Below are positions 35,773 through 45,862 of a DNA stretch of 64,000 nt, one piece after another (the stretch's first letter is position 1; every line of letters begins with the position of its first letter). The translations under genes and the position numbers were made by a program. The notes below the pieces were generated by a model that did not search any database, had not been told where the DNA came from, and was given only the letters and a program-made list of their open reading frames with translations. This DNA comes from Ontholestes murinus (lineage: Eukaryota > Arthropoda > Insecta > Coleoptera > Staphylinidae): positions 1,178,001-1,242,000 of the forward strand of contig OZ018390.1 of the NCBI GenBank assembly GCA_963969525.1, given 5' to 3'.

Positions 35773-38700
35773 GGTGCGGCAAAACAAAATTAACAAAATT
35801 AACAAAAACATACATATACATTTAAAATCTAAGCTGAAACACTGGTTTATATTTTTTGTTAAAAATTAAAACACGAATACTGTTGTAGTTTTCAAGAAAC
35901 TAAAGCAGTGTCAGTGATTGAAGTAACAATGTATATGTAGGGTGGGTGGGTGGCCACTATCCCACCCTCCAATCAGTAAAACATTCTCAAGTCTTGCAGA
36001 ATAAATATTTAATTACACACTCACTGTAAATATTTTTTAAATCACAGCTGTTTCTTTAAATGCTCTTATTATTTTTGAAACTGTTGATATTATCATAGAA
36101 ATTGTAGGGTGGGACAGTCGCCACCCATCCACCCTACAAAGACATATTAAATTATGCCACAACACTGTTTTAAATTTTTTTATACCTTCATAAGTAATTC
36201 GGATGATAATTTCTCCAAAAAAATAGTAGGTGTAATTTAAGAGCTCATGTATATGTAGGATGGGTGGGTGGTCTCTAACCCACCCTTCAACGGTTTAAAT
36301 AATATTCCTATATATATATACAGGGTGCGGCAAAACAGACAGTGCAGTTTTGAAGGACTATTAAAAAAAACGGCACAATTTAAAGAAATGGGGTTTATTT
36401 TATCTTAATGAGTACATCATGCCGTTTTATGCATTAAGCCCTGAAGATGACATTAGAAAGATGATGACCCCCAGCAGCGATGCATTAATGAAGGCGATTT
36501 TTGAAATTTTCGGCCACATCTCGATGGGTATAGCCGTGATTTCCTCCCGAATTCCATCTCCAAGTTCTTCCAAGGTGCGAGGTCGATACCACCTTTTCCT
36601 TCAAGGGAAGAAGAAGTCGTCGCAAATGCTCAGATCAGGGGAGCCACTCCACATCACTTCTCAGAGAAACAAGGCGCCCAGGGAACACCTGTTGCAGTTT
36701 CTTCATTGAAACTCGAGCAGTATGGGCCGTAGCCCCGTCCTGCTGAAACCAGATGTCTCCCAGATCTGCTTCCTCCATCCGTTCTTCCAATCGAGGTTGA
36801 AAAAGATTTTCCAACATGAAAGCATAACAGTTACGGTTCGTCCGTCTTCTTCAAAAAAATAAGGCTCAATCACCCCAAATTTGGTAATCGCACTCCACGC
36901 GGTGACTTTTGGGAAGTTTGTTTATTTACCCCTCCACTGAGATGGAAGTGGGCCTCGTCATTACTGAAAAAAGTTGATCCAGTTCAACATTTCTTGGGAG
37001 CGATTCATGTGGTTTTCAAAATCAGGGGGCATTAACTTTTGAACAAGCAACATCTTGTAGGTTTGGAATGAGTCTTCATGCAATATCCATCTTAAAGAGC
37101 GATCAGCAATGGCCAATGCAGTTGCATGCTTCCGGGCAGAGCGCTTAGGTGACCGTTCGATAGCTTCTCTTACTCTTCCTACATTTTCGGGTGTTCTTAC
37201 CGTTCTGGGTCTTCCTAAACCCCTACGTCTTTGTGTGGAACCAGTTTCTTCTAATGTACGCACCCAATTCGCTATTAAATTACGGTGAGGGACGGTATCA
37301 CGAGCGTAAGATTGAAATGCCCGCTGGGTGGCGACGGCAGAACGGCCATTTTCAAGAAACGTGCGGACTGCGAAGCCCCAATGTTCCCCAGACCAAACCA
37401 ACGACTAAAAACGGCACGACCCCCCCGACACAATGAAATCCCTCCAAGGACCCCACCACACGGGATGTACTGGCCGTTACAAACTGCACTGTCTGTATAT
37501 CACCTCTACAAGCCTTGCAATCTCATGGATTCTATGTTTTTAATAATCAATTTCTACTTTTTCCGGTCCACTGTTTCTTTCTTCCAGTCCTGTATTCCCA
37601 TATGCTGAATATCTTCTATTGCTTCTGCTTCATACCAATATTTTTCTTGGTCTACCTCTCCGCTTCCTTCAAAAACTACCCTTCTTGCTAATCTATCCCT
37701 TGGTATTCGATAAATGTAGCTCAGCCATCTTACTCATTGTGTTTTAATTGTTTGTGGGATGTTGGCATGTTGGTAGATGTCCTTGATTTCTTTATTTGTT
37801 CGTATTTTCCATAGTCCATCTTCATCTTTCACTACACCAAAATACATACTTCTTAAAATCTCTCTCTCCCAAATGTCAACTTTCACTTAATTTTTCTTTG
37901 TAAGTATCCATGTTTCGCAACTGTATAATACTGTAGCTCTAATGATAGTTTTATAGATTCTGACTTTCGTCCTTCTACTTAAAAATTTCGTTCTCATGAT
38001 TTAATTTTACAATCTAATAGCTCTACTTCCCTTTGCAATTTTTTGCTTATCTCCACATCTTCTTCATCCTTACTTGTGACTGTTATTCCCAGATATTCAA
38101 AATGTTCAACCTTTTCGAAAGTATACGCTCTATTATTTTCTCCCATTAGTGTTATAGCTTTATTAGTTGTAGTGTCTGTAGTGTTCATTTACAAATATTT
38201 TGTTAATTCCTCGTTAATAATTAATTAATAGTTCTTGACATTTCCTTCTAGTTGTTTAAAGCTTTTCTTCTGTTTCTTCTCAGTAAAATTTCACAATGTT
38301 CCTAGTTCTGCTAAAATATACACAACTGCAAGAATCTTCATGAAATTTTTATAAATCACCTAAGTACATATTCTTGTTTGAGCAACTCTTAATATGTGGA
38401 TAAACTTATGCTACAACACTGTTTTTATTTTTGTTTTTGTAAGTATATTAAGAGTAATGCCGACGTATATTTTTAAAACTAGTGAGTTAATAACTGTAAT
38501 GAAGTAATCACAAATTTAATTGAGTGATTGTATTAAGTATTTACGTATATGTAGAATTAGTGGGTGGCCGCTAACCTACCCTCCAACCATTATATCACTT
38601 TCAATGCTGCTTAAAAATATTAACTGCAAGAATATTAATAAAGTATATATTAAATTTAAACATTATTTTTTCGCGCAATTACTTTTTAGAAAACCCTCGC

Positions 38701-41700
38701 TCGTAATAAAATAATTGAAGAGTAGGATAGTGGCCACCCACCCACCCTACATATGCATTTAAATTCTAAGCTAAAATACTGATTTATATGTTTTTAACAA
38801 TATCAACACGAATCTGCTATGGTTTTCAAAAAACAAAGCCAGTGTCAGTGATTAAGGTAGCAGTGTATATGTAGGGTGGGTGGGTGGCCACTATCCCACC
38901 CTCCAATCAGTAAAACATTAGCAAATGTTGCAGAATAAATATTTTATTACGCACATTTTTAATTCACATCGCTTTTAAAATTTTTGGGAAACCGTCGATT
39001 TTATCCTTGAAATTGAAGACTAGCGTACTCTTAACCTAGGTTAACACGTAATTTATTAACATAGGTCGGGAGTACGAAAGGTCATTGTATTGGCTGTTGT
39101 GGTAGGTCAAGAGTACGCTAGAATAAATAATGATTATCATTGGAAACCAGTGAATTCCGCCAGTGATTCTTGCTGTCTAAATGTGTTCTACGTGTATCAT
39201 TAATTTATGTATTTTTTTGTAAATATGTTATAAATGTAAATAGAATTAATATCAAAACCTGACACATTTTAATTTTAATCTTGAAATTAAAAAAATATTT
39301 GTTTTGATTTGATAAGCAAGAAGAACAAAGTTATAAAGAATAAAGAGTAGTCTAAGTTGATAATGCTATATTAAACTAATTTTCGGTTTATTATAGATCG
39401 AAATGACGATTAATGTAATAGCTAACAGAAAAAAACAATTGAAATTACTTGAATTAAAAATTACCAAACGATAGATTAAATTGAAAATTATTAAACACAT
39501 TTTTTTAAACGTTAAAATGATTGATTTCCACTTAAGGTATTAAATCTGAAATTGGAAAAATGCTCTGAAATAAGTGAATGTAATTAAAATATAATAATAA
39601 TTAGATACATATTAATAAAAATAAACAATTGACGACTAGATAAAAGCCTATTAATCTAACTTGAGTAATGAAAACAATTATGCAAATATTTATAAAAAGA
39701 GTTGACATCGACAAAACTGTCAGAATAGTTGAATGTCCAGAAAACAATTGAATTTATTAAAATGTAAAAACAGTGTGAAGATAACCACAAATGAAAACAA
39801 TTGAAAATTAATATAAAAAAGAAGACAGTTATAATTGAAAAAAGAGTTTATGATTGAAAACTGATTATTAAAAAAAACAGTTAATTGGTGCAAAACTTTA
39901 ATACAAGTGTCTACTGAGAAAACAATTGAAATTATTTTAAAATGGAAGGTAAAATTCAATTAGTTCAATATTTACAAAAAAAAACTCCACCGATGAAAAC
40001 AATTAAAAATAACAAAACATTTAAAAAATTGAAAGGATTTTAAATAATCATTTTAAAATACATTAAACATTCTTAAGGGAAACACAATTGGCAATCAATT
40101 AAAAACAGTTGAACATTAAAGAAAAAACTGAAATAAATAAAAAAAAATTAAAAAAATATTTAAATTGCTCAAACCACTAAAATAAATAACAGTTAAGATG
40201 GTTAGAAATTTAAAATTAAAATTGAAAAGCTTAAACAATTGAATGTCGTAGTTAAAATGGTAGAATTTTAAAACAAAAGTGTTAAAACACTAAAAGATAT
40301 TGAAAAAAAAAACAGCTGAAATCAAAAACTCTAACACAAGTGTCTACTCAAAAAACAATTGTTGTTAAGTTCAATTAGTTTAGTTATTTTTTAATTGACA
40401 AGCAATCAAAGCGGTTGAAAATCGTAATCAACAAAGGGCATAAAAAAAGATAAAATTGAAATAAAACCAAGTGTAAAATAACCAATGGTCAATTAAATTT
40501 CACTTTAGAAAATAGTTGACATTTTTAAACAAAAAATACAATAATTAATAAAAGTACATATTTGAATATGAAACTGAAAATATTTAAAAAATCTAACATT
40601 AAAGATGTAATGTTGTGTTAATTAGATTGTTTAGTTTAATTATTCATTTATTTATTAATTAATTTAAACACTCATTTTTTAGGTTATGTGAGGCTGTTGA
40701 CTAACATGGGACCGTTGAATCTGGAATTGCACTGCGACATGGTCGCCAAAACTTGCGAGAATTTCATAAGACACTGTCAGAGCGGTTACTACAACGGCAC
40801 CAAGTTTCACCGGTCGATTCGTAATTTTATGGTAAGTAAATATCTAAACATTCAAAACCACTGTAATTTTAGTTAGTTTTGTCAAACTAGATGCAGGCTT
40901 TTCAAAAGTCATTAGTACAGAAATGAAAAGAGATTGCAAACCTCATATACTTGCCTCAGAAATTTAAAGGCTGACAACAGTGCCCTCTTTCAATGATATT
41001 TCGAACCTATTTGAGCGCCCTCTGTCGGAGTTCTAATAAAACATTTTCCATAAATTGAATAAAACACACTTGGTGGTGTTAAAATTTGAAAGCACCCTCT
41101 TTCAATGATATTTCAAACCTATTTGAGCGCCCTCTGTCGGTGTCCTAATGAAACATTTTCCATTAATTGAATAAAACACACTTGGCGGTGTTAGTTTGAC
41201 GAATAAAGTACTAATAACCTTTATTCAAGAATGTGTGGTATTAGTTTAACGATCTTATCAACGAATCAAAGATTAGACGGACCACTCTTCTTGAGGCGAA
41301 GATAGGAGGAAGGAACTGACTACAAAACAATATATTTATTTACTATTGTAAATTTATAAATTTGTAATTCATTGCATTTGGATGGGAAAAAAGATCGCGA
41401 TTTAAAATTTTACTTTTCTATTATAAAATCAATCAATTGCAGATACAAGGCGGAGACCCGACTGGCACAGGCAGCGGTGGCAAGTCAATATGGGGCGAAA
41501 AGTTCGATGACGAATTCAAACCTAATCTGTCACACACGGGCCGTGGTATTCTATCCATGGCCAACTCGGGAAAACACACCAACGGATCACAATTGTAAGT
41601 AAGAAAATAAGCAGTTTGCAATTATTGACATTCTTCATATGTGTTTCACAGTGTCCTATTAAACCTTGTAAGCATTGAATTATTTCTTCCAATCAACTAC

Positions 41701-43998
41701 TGACCTCGTTTGATTTATTAAGACCTCATCAGCGAGGCTTGAAATGTTTTAATGTTATTATGAATGATATTGTTGGATAACAAAAGAAAACGCTGTGTAA
41801 ACTACATTGTTTTGTTTTATAGTTTCATAACCTATCGGTCGTGTAAACATCTTGACAACAAGCACACCATATTCGGACGTGTGGTCGGCGGAATCGAGAC
41901 GCTGAACGAAATGGAGAAGATTGAGGTGGACAACAAGGATAAACCCATCGAGGACATTGTCCTTATAAGGGCGCAGGTTTTCGTCGATCCTTACGAGGAA
42001 GCTGATGAACAGGTGATGCAATATTTAATTATTGGGATACAATTAATGGTGCTATAGAGTGACGGGGCGATCCTTTAAACACACACAAGTACACAAATCA
42101 CACGGCGGAAGGACCCCGTGGTCGATAGCCAAACACTACTACTACTACTACTATATTTAATTAAATATTACTTTTTCGTGCAATTATCTTTTGGAAAACT
42201 CTCGCTTGTAATAAAACAATTGGAGGGTGGGATAGTGGACACCCACCCACCCTATATATGCATTTAAAACTCAAGCTGGATCATTGATTTTAATTTTTTA
42301 AAACAATTATAACACTAACACTGCTGTTGTTAGAAAAAAAAACTAAGCCAGTGTCAGTGATTGAAGTAACACTGTATATGTAGGGTGGGTGGGTGGCCAC
42401 TATCCCACCCTCCAATCAGTAAAACATTAACAAGTCTTGCAGAATAAATAATTACACACTCACTATAAGTAATTTTTAATTCACGGCTGTTTTCTATTAA
42501 TGGTCTTAAAATTTTTAAGAAGAAAAGTCGATTTTATCAGAGAAATTGGAAGATATGTACGCTTAAAGTAGCGTACTCCTGACCTAGGTTAACACGTTGT
42601 TTATTAATGTAGGTCGGGAGTACGAAAGGTCATTGTATTGGCTATTGTGGTAGGTCAAGAGTACGCTAGAATAAATAATGATTTTCATTGGAATACACTG
42701 ATCTTTGTTGTGTAAATTTGTTGTACGTGTATCAGGAAGGGGATGAATAGGTAATGCGAAATTGAATAAATTATTTAATTAAATAATAGCCTTCGATATC
42801 ATGAGGAAAATGCCAAAATGAGGAGAAAAACAAATGACATTATGATAGGGGTGGGAGAAGTTTTGAGGGGAATGAATTAATAAATAACTCGGGGGTTTCA
42901 GTTGGCCAAAGAGAGGTCCGAAGAGATAGCGAAAAAGAGGGCGGAGGAGGACGAGAAGAGGAAGAAAATGAACGCACAGAAGACGCTGAAAGTGTTCAGG
43001 TCGGGTGTGGGAAAGTACATCAATCCGGAATTATCGAAAAGGTAAGATAAGAGTTTTTAATTGTTGCAATAAAACGGTAAAATAAACAAAAGTGTACCTA
43101 TACGGATATCAATGCATGTCAGAAATGGTTGTTGTATAAAATTCTATATTATTTATAAAAACTTTCTTCTGAAATTAGCTACAAATTAATGGATAATATG
43201 GCGCGAATTATTTTCTCGTCCGTGTGTTAAAGCTTAATTGAAACCAAACTTCCATCTGCATTCAAACACCAAGTCCTTTTGTTTATTAAAAACAAAAAAG
43301 GTTTCCTATACTAGACTTCGATCAAAAAATTTTGTTGTTGATAGCAACTCCTATGAACCTGAAACATATGTGAATATAAATCAGTAGACTTTGTAATATA
43401 AACGAAGTTAATTTCTTAAGTATAAAAAAGTATATCATATAGTAAAGACCTCAACAATCATGCACTTATTTGGATTAAAAAAATTTTAATTTGCCCATCA
43501 TTTCATACTGTGTCACCAAAGTTATGAATCTAAGAAATTATTTCATGGTTTCGACCCTTTAAAGTAACAAGCTCATTTATACACAAATAACACAGGAGAA
43601 GGACCACGTGGTTGATAGCCAAACATTTCTACTATTACTACTATTTCATGAGTTTGTGTAGCTTCGTAAAATATTTCACAGATTGCGCTGATATCAGTCT
43701 AACTTGCTTATTACATTAGAGTACCAAACACTACTATTACTACTACCATTTCATGAGTTTGTATAGGTTCGTAAAATATTTTACAGATGGTGCTGATGTC
43801 AGTCTAACTTGTTTATTACGTTAGAGTAAGATCCTCCATGTATAATGTATTAAAGAAAAAGTTGGCATATTTTTTATATTGATTAATAATGAAAACAAAA
43901 ATATTTTCAGCGGTGATAAAACTGTAAAGGATGACTCCGTCGAGCCGGTGAAGAAGAAAAAAGCCGCTACCTACAAATTCAACTTTAACAACTGGTAG
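28946..43998 (+). CDS. PPIL2: U-box cyclophilin PPIL2 (peptidyl-prolyl isomerase-like 2)
   Basis: A spliceosome-associated protein with a U-box (E3 ligase) and a cyclophilin domain (family knowledge). Eight exons: 28946-28977, 30235-30767, 31032-31310, 40683-40831, 41443-41594, 41823-42012, 42902-43041 and 43911-43998. All join in frame to 520 residues, the same length as human PPIL2. The N-terminus MGKRQHQKDKMYIT is nearly invariant. The U-box region follows: LPFDHCCLSLQTFEHPYCD, NPVSGKP, YHCPVLFKTFT. AAHYSTGAVAASFTSTAMVP is the family linker. The cyclophilin domain runs from GYVRLLTNMGPLNLELHCD through FHRSIRNFMIQGGDPTGTG, GILSMANSG, SQFFITYRSC to HTIFGRVVGG. VFRSGVGKYINPE and a basic tail (NFNNW) close it. 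Intron 3 is 9.4 kb and filled with satellite and transposon remnants. Confidence 0.97.
29755..29945 (+). repeat. SINE-like interspersed repeat
   Basis: Contains ACCATTGGACCGTTGGGATA, GGTGCTTTAAAGTGACGGGG, TTAAAGTAACAAGCACACGG, CGGAAGGACCACGTGGTCGA and a short ACT-rich tail. Related copies are at 42030, 43550, 50440 and (inverted) 12955. The trinucleotide tail and dispersed copies suggest a retroposon; no RNA polymerase III box was securely identified. Confidence 0.6.
29946..30005. repeat. Hairpin abutting the SINE-like repeat
   Basis: Inverted arms of about 22 bp (GAAAGAAAATGATTATATGT and complement) around a short loop CACAGTAGT, in PPIL2 intron 1. Confidence 0.7.
30845..30990 (-). mobile_element. 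Truncated head-hairpin element with hammerhead-like loop
   Basis: On the minus strand a head (GGTGGAGGTTTCTACTTCG, about 30985-30945) is followed directly by the loop at 30929-30891: TTATAATGACAA, loop, TTGTCGAAAC, TATA, GTC, then one arm. The other arm is missing. It is in PPIL2 intron 2. Confidence 0.65.
31311..32058. other. AT-rich 5' part of PPIL2 intron 3
   Basis: No gene or recognised repeat was seen; a 65-aa ORF here is low-complexity. Confidence 0.4.
32063..32299. mobile_element. piggyBac-type MITE
   Basis: 237 bp flanked on both sides by TTAA (32059-32062 and 32300-32303) with terminal repeats CCCTTTGCACTCCA / TGGAGTGCAAAGGG. The subterminal sequence has two direct copies of GTCGCAAATGCGGCGACAA. 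TTAA duplication and CCC-start ends are typical of piggyBac. No transposase. Confidence 0.8.
32305..36320. repeat. Palindromic G-rich satellite array in PPIL2 intron 3
   Basis: The same family as 535-2605. Forward arms near 32410, 33900, 34460, 35037, 35362, 35670, 35935 and 36250; reverse arms near 32575, 33745, 34075, 34303, 34585, 34880, 35207, 35532 and 36105. The array is split by a foldback MITE (32723-33578) and contains a (TA)n run at 35740-35768 followed by CAGGGTGCGGCAAAAC. Units at 35358-35760 and 35930-36320 are a recent direct duplication. Confidence 0.88.
32723..33578. mobile_element. Foldback Tc1/mariner-type MITE, copy 4
   Basis: About 856 bp, CAGGGTGACTGACG to CGTCAGTCACCCTG, highly similar to 4844-5724, with about 40-50 bp missing from the left arm near 32770. 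Inserted into the satellite array; TA on the left, TT on the right. Confidence 0.87.
36321..37498 (-). mobile_element. Decayed mariner/Tc1-like transposon with transposase pseudogene
   Basis: Inverted ends ACAGACAGTGCAGTTT (36335-36350) and its complement (37481-37496). Minus-strand fragments are clearly a mariner-like transposase: an N-terminal helix-turn-helix part (37401-36961, with ENGRSAVATQRAF, RTVRTPENVGRVREAIERSP), DEAHFHLSGG near 36960-36930, and the C-terminal catalytic part MLENLFQPRLEE, WFQQDGATAHTA (36817-36635). Stops and frameshifts separate these pieces, so it cannot be active. It is in PPIL2 intron 3, antisense to the gene. Confidence 0.88.
37505..38190 (-). pseudogene. Non-LTR reverse transcriptase C-terminal remnant (RTE-like)
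   Basis: Minus-strand translation in broken frames gives VEHFEYLGITVTSKDEEDVE, then SRRTKVRIYKTIIRATVLYS, CETWILTKK, WEREILRSMYFGVVKDEDG and WLSYIYRIPRDRLARRVV. This is the fingers/thumb-to-C-terminal segment common in RTE/CRE-like LINEs in animals. Several frameshifts and stops are present. It directly abuts the mariner remnant. Confidence 0.8.
38530..38990. repeat. Palindromic G-rich satellite, short block
   Basis: A degenerate forward arm near 38545, a reverse arm at about 38722-38755 and a forward arm at about 38865-38905, with the same spacing as the larger arrays. In PPIL2 intron 3. Confidence 0.8.
39010..39150. repeat. Hairpin repeat with TAGCGTACTC ends
   Basis: TAGCGTACTCTTAACCTAGG at the left pairs with TAGGTCAAGAGTACGCTA at the right (to about 39122), with an inner AGGTCGGGAGTACGAAAGG. 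The copy at 42560-42705 is nearly identical, and both directly follow a satellite forward arm. Confidence 0.7.
39420..40600. repeat. Degenerate AAACAATTGAAA array in PPIL2 intron 3
   Basis: The same short-motif style as 22250-24965 (AAAACAATTGAAATTATTT, AAACAGTTGAACATTAAAG), about 1.2 kb, ending about 80 bp before the exon 4 acceptor. Confidence 0.7.
40975..41202 (+). repeat. Two tandem copies of a 113-bp unit
   Basis: Units share GCGCCCTCTGTCGG, CATTTTCCATWAATTGAATA and AAACACACTTGGYGGTGTTA. In PPIL2 intron 4. No function seen. Confidence 0.8.
42030..42155 (+). repeat. SINE-like repeat copy
   Basis: GGGATACAATTAATGGTGCT, GAGTGACGGGGCGATCC, CACACGGCGGAAGGACCCCG, then an (ACT)n tail of six repeats. 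It begins about 20 bp after the exon 6 donor of PPIL2. Confidence 0.65.
42205..42550. repeat. Palindromic G-rich satellite, one unit
   Basis: Reverse arm at 42222-42260 and forward arm at 42375-42412, in PPIL2 intron 6. Confidence 0.8.
42560..42705. repeat. Hairpin repeat with TAGCGTACTC ends, copy 2
   Basis: Nearly identical to 39010-39150, including GGTCATTGTATTGGCTRTTG and AATAAATAATGATTWTCATT. The joint satellite-plus-hairpin arrangement is duplicated. Confidence 0.7.
43545..43830 (+). repeat. SINE-like fragment followed by a two-copy tandem repeat
   Basis: TTTAAAGTAACAAGCTC, GAGAAGGACCACGTGGTTGA and an (ACT)n-like tail at 43555-43645, then two copies of a unit of about 100 bp (TTTCATGAGTTTGTRTAG, TTCGTAAAATATTTYACAGA) at 43645-43830. 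In PPIL2 intron 7. Confidence 0.6.
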
Positions 43999-44400
43999 AG
44001 TTGTACGTAAAAGATTTGAAATTTATATTTTTTTGTAAATAGGTAAGAATAGATTTAAGGTGTAAATATAGACACGCATTAATTTTTCACGAGTTTATAA
44101 TCACTATCATCACCCTTTTTAAACAAGTGAAAAGTTTTTTTCTAGAAAAACAATTGTAATCGAATTGAATTCCCTACTTCACTCATTTTTAATTAATTAA
44201 AATCATCTAGAAAATAATCATTTTACTCCACTATTAAGATGACATCTATTGTTTAATTTTCCTAATTGAAGTTTTTGATCTACTGAAGATATCATAATTA
44301 ATCTGAATCTATTTTTAAGTATTTTAATATTTAACTTACTTTTTATAGGTTTTTTCTTAAATATAAAATAATATCACTACGAATAGTTTTATATTCGTAA
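43999..44400. other. Convergent intergenic region, PPIL2 and tetraspanin 1
   Basis: Holds both 3' UTRs. No clear AATAAA was assigned to either gene. No ORF of note. Confidence 0.5.
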
Positions 44401-45862
44401 TCAAATGTTGTGATAACCCTTACGGAATTCACTCGCTAGATGGCAGGAGAGTGCTAGTCCGACCAACTGAAACAAAAGACCGTATCAGTTAGAGAATCGT
44501 CGTGTAACGGTCGTTACCTGGAAGAGGGCCAGTGCGAATCCCAGCAGTTCTATGCTGAGCGAGTTTTCCTTCAGGTACCTTTCGAACGGTTCGTAGCAGC
44601 CCTTAGTGTGTAGGTACGGGGAATTCAGGTTACAGTCCACCGGTATGGTTCTGGAGATGTGCGTGCCGAATTTCTTGGTGATTATACAGCAGGATTCGGG
44701 TAGGTCTGGATCGGCGTAATACGAACGCACCCATTCGTCAGCTGAATGCACACCGCAACAATTAAACTATAACAAATTGATTAATGGTTGAGGCGTTCAC
44801 TTCGTGATACATCTTGAATATTTAAATAAAGTAAAACTCACTTTGTTAATATCACACTATTTATTTAAAAAGTGACACTTTAAGTTTGAAAATGATCAGC
44901 TGTTGATCGAAACTCGAGTCACTTTTTAAATAAATAGTGTGATATTAACAAAGTGAGTTTTACTTTAGTTAAACTATAACAGATAATAATTTTTTTGAAA
45001 CATATACAGGGTGGCTCTAATTGAGCAACAGTTGAACTTTAACAGATAATATGTAGGGTGGCTCAAATTGATTAATGACATTACTTTACGTATTAATTTT
45101 TAAACGTTAGATGTACATTTTGAACACAACAATTAATTAAATTATATAAGTGGTTAATCATACTTACTGTAATCATTTTGGTAAATGATCATTTCTTCGC
45201 CTGAAGAAGACACAGTGTGTCGAAACAATTGTCGCGAACGGCAAAATAAATATTTGAAAGTTACCAAAGTGATTACAATATGAACTTTCAACAATTAACA
45301 GCCTCAACTATTCAGTTAATCATACTTACATCTTGCTGTAAATTTGCCCAAGAACTCATCACATCCGTACTGTTTGCAGTCTCGGCAACGTTCAGGCTAC
45401 TCAGGGCTTGGTGTGTTGTCGCCTTTAGAAGGTAACCGCTGATGCCAATTGCGAGCTCCACGAAAAATATTAGTAACAGAAAAGTGGAAAACTGTAAACA
45501 TTCACACGCATTAAATTTTTAACCTTAAACTTAATCCAATAATTACCATTAAAGTAACGAAACTATTCTCATTCATAACACCACACCATCCAATAGCCGC
45601 CACCACGAACACGCTCAGACCGACCAGCACTAAAGCGTTGGGAACTTGCGCGTATTGGTCTTCAATTATATAATAGTAATTCTTGTAGTAGAGCCAGTGA
45701 GATATTCCCTGCGCGATTAAAACCACTCCTGTAATCTACAAATATGAAATTAATTTATATATAAAAATTGATAATATAATTATGTTTACGTACCACGAAG
45801 AGAAAATTAATACCGTAAAGCAAGTATTTAATCGACGTATTCCCCATTCCCGCTCCTTCCAT
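44401..45862 (-). CDS. Tetraspanin (CD63-like), gene 1
   Basis: A four-pass membrane protein that organises partners in endosomal or plasma membranes (family knowledge). Five exons on the minus strand: 45862-45794, 45735-45547, 45491-45330, 44766-44518 and 44466-44401, giving 244 residues. TM1 about 12-35 (YLLYGINFLFVITGVVLIAQ), TM2 about 53-75, TM3 about 88-108 (FSTFLLLIFFVELAIGISGY), TM4 about 210-232. The large loop starts near 110 and carries NCCG (142-145), ESCC and two later single cysteines, the six-cysteine set that defines the fold. The C-terminus GYHNI fits a Y-x-x-hydrophobic lysosomal sorting signal. Exon phases match tetraspanin 2 exactly, so the two are duplicates. Intron 3 carries a retroposed hairpin element at each end. 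Orthology to a named Drosophila Tsp is not claimed. Confidence 0.93.
44775..44968 (+). mobile_element. Head-hairpin element at tetraspanin 1 intron 3 acceptor
   Basis: The head GGTTGAGGCGTTCACTTCG (from 44786) is followed by perfect 49-bp arms at 44828-44876 and 44918-44966. The loop at 44883-44920 reads on the plus strand TTGAAAA, T, GATCA-loop-TGATC, GAAAC, TCGA, GTC. The 13-bp direct repeat TTAAACTATAACA (44762-44774, 44969-44981) is the target duplication. It contains the intron 3 acceptor and the first five exon bases. Confidence 0.88.
45168..45314 (-). mobile_element. Head-hairpin element at tetraspanin 1 intron 3 donor, with intact hammerhead
   Basis: The head lies on the minus strand (45314-45278, GTTGAGGCTGTTAATTG). 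The arms are TGTAATCATTTTGGTAA (45168-45184) and TTACCAAAGTGATTACA (45261-45277) with one mismatch. The core between them is the hammerhead listed separately. GTTAATCATACTTAC at 45153-45167 and 45315-45329 is a 15-bp target duplication; the right copy is exactly the first 15 bases of intron 3 on the minus strand. Confidence 0.87.
45196..45238 (+). ncRNA. Predicted minimal type I hammerhead ribozyme
   Basis: Stem I TTCGC/GCGAA (45196-45200, 45234-45238). Conserved box CTGAAGA (45201-45207), one extra A, stem II GACAC-AGT-GTGTC (45209-45221), GAAA (45222-45225), tiny stem III C-AATT-G, and cleavage triplet GTC (45231-45233). All core residues of the hammerhead consensus are present. The extra base before stem II also occurs in a known viroid hammerhead. 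ACAATTGT is palindromic, which would allow a dimeric ribozyme as in newt and Penelope-like elements. Cleavage is predicted after 45233. The ribozyme strand is antisense to tetraspanin 1. Confidence 0.75.

Noticed and set aside
37191..37608. Plus-strand ORFs of 81 and 107 residues
   Set aside because: Antisense to the mariner transposase pseudogene and its right end.
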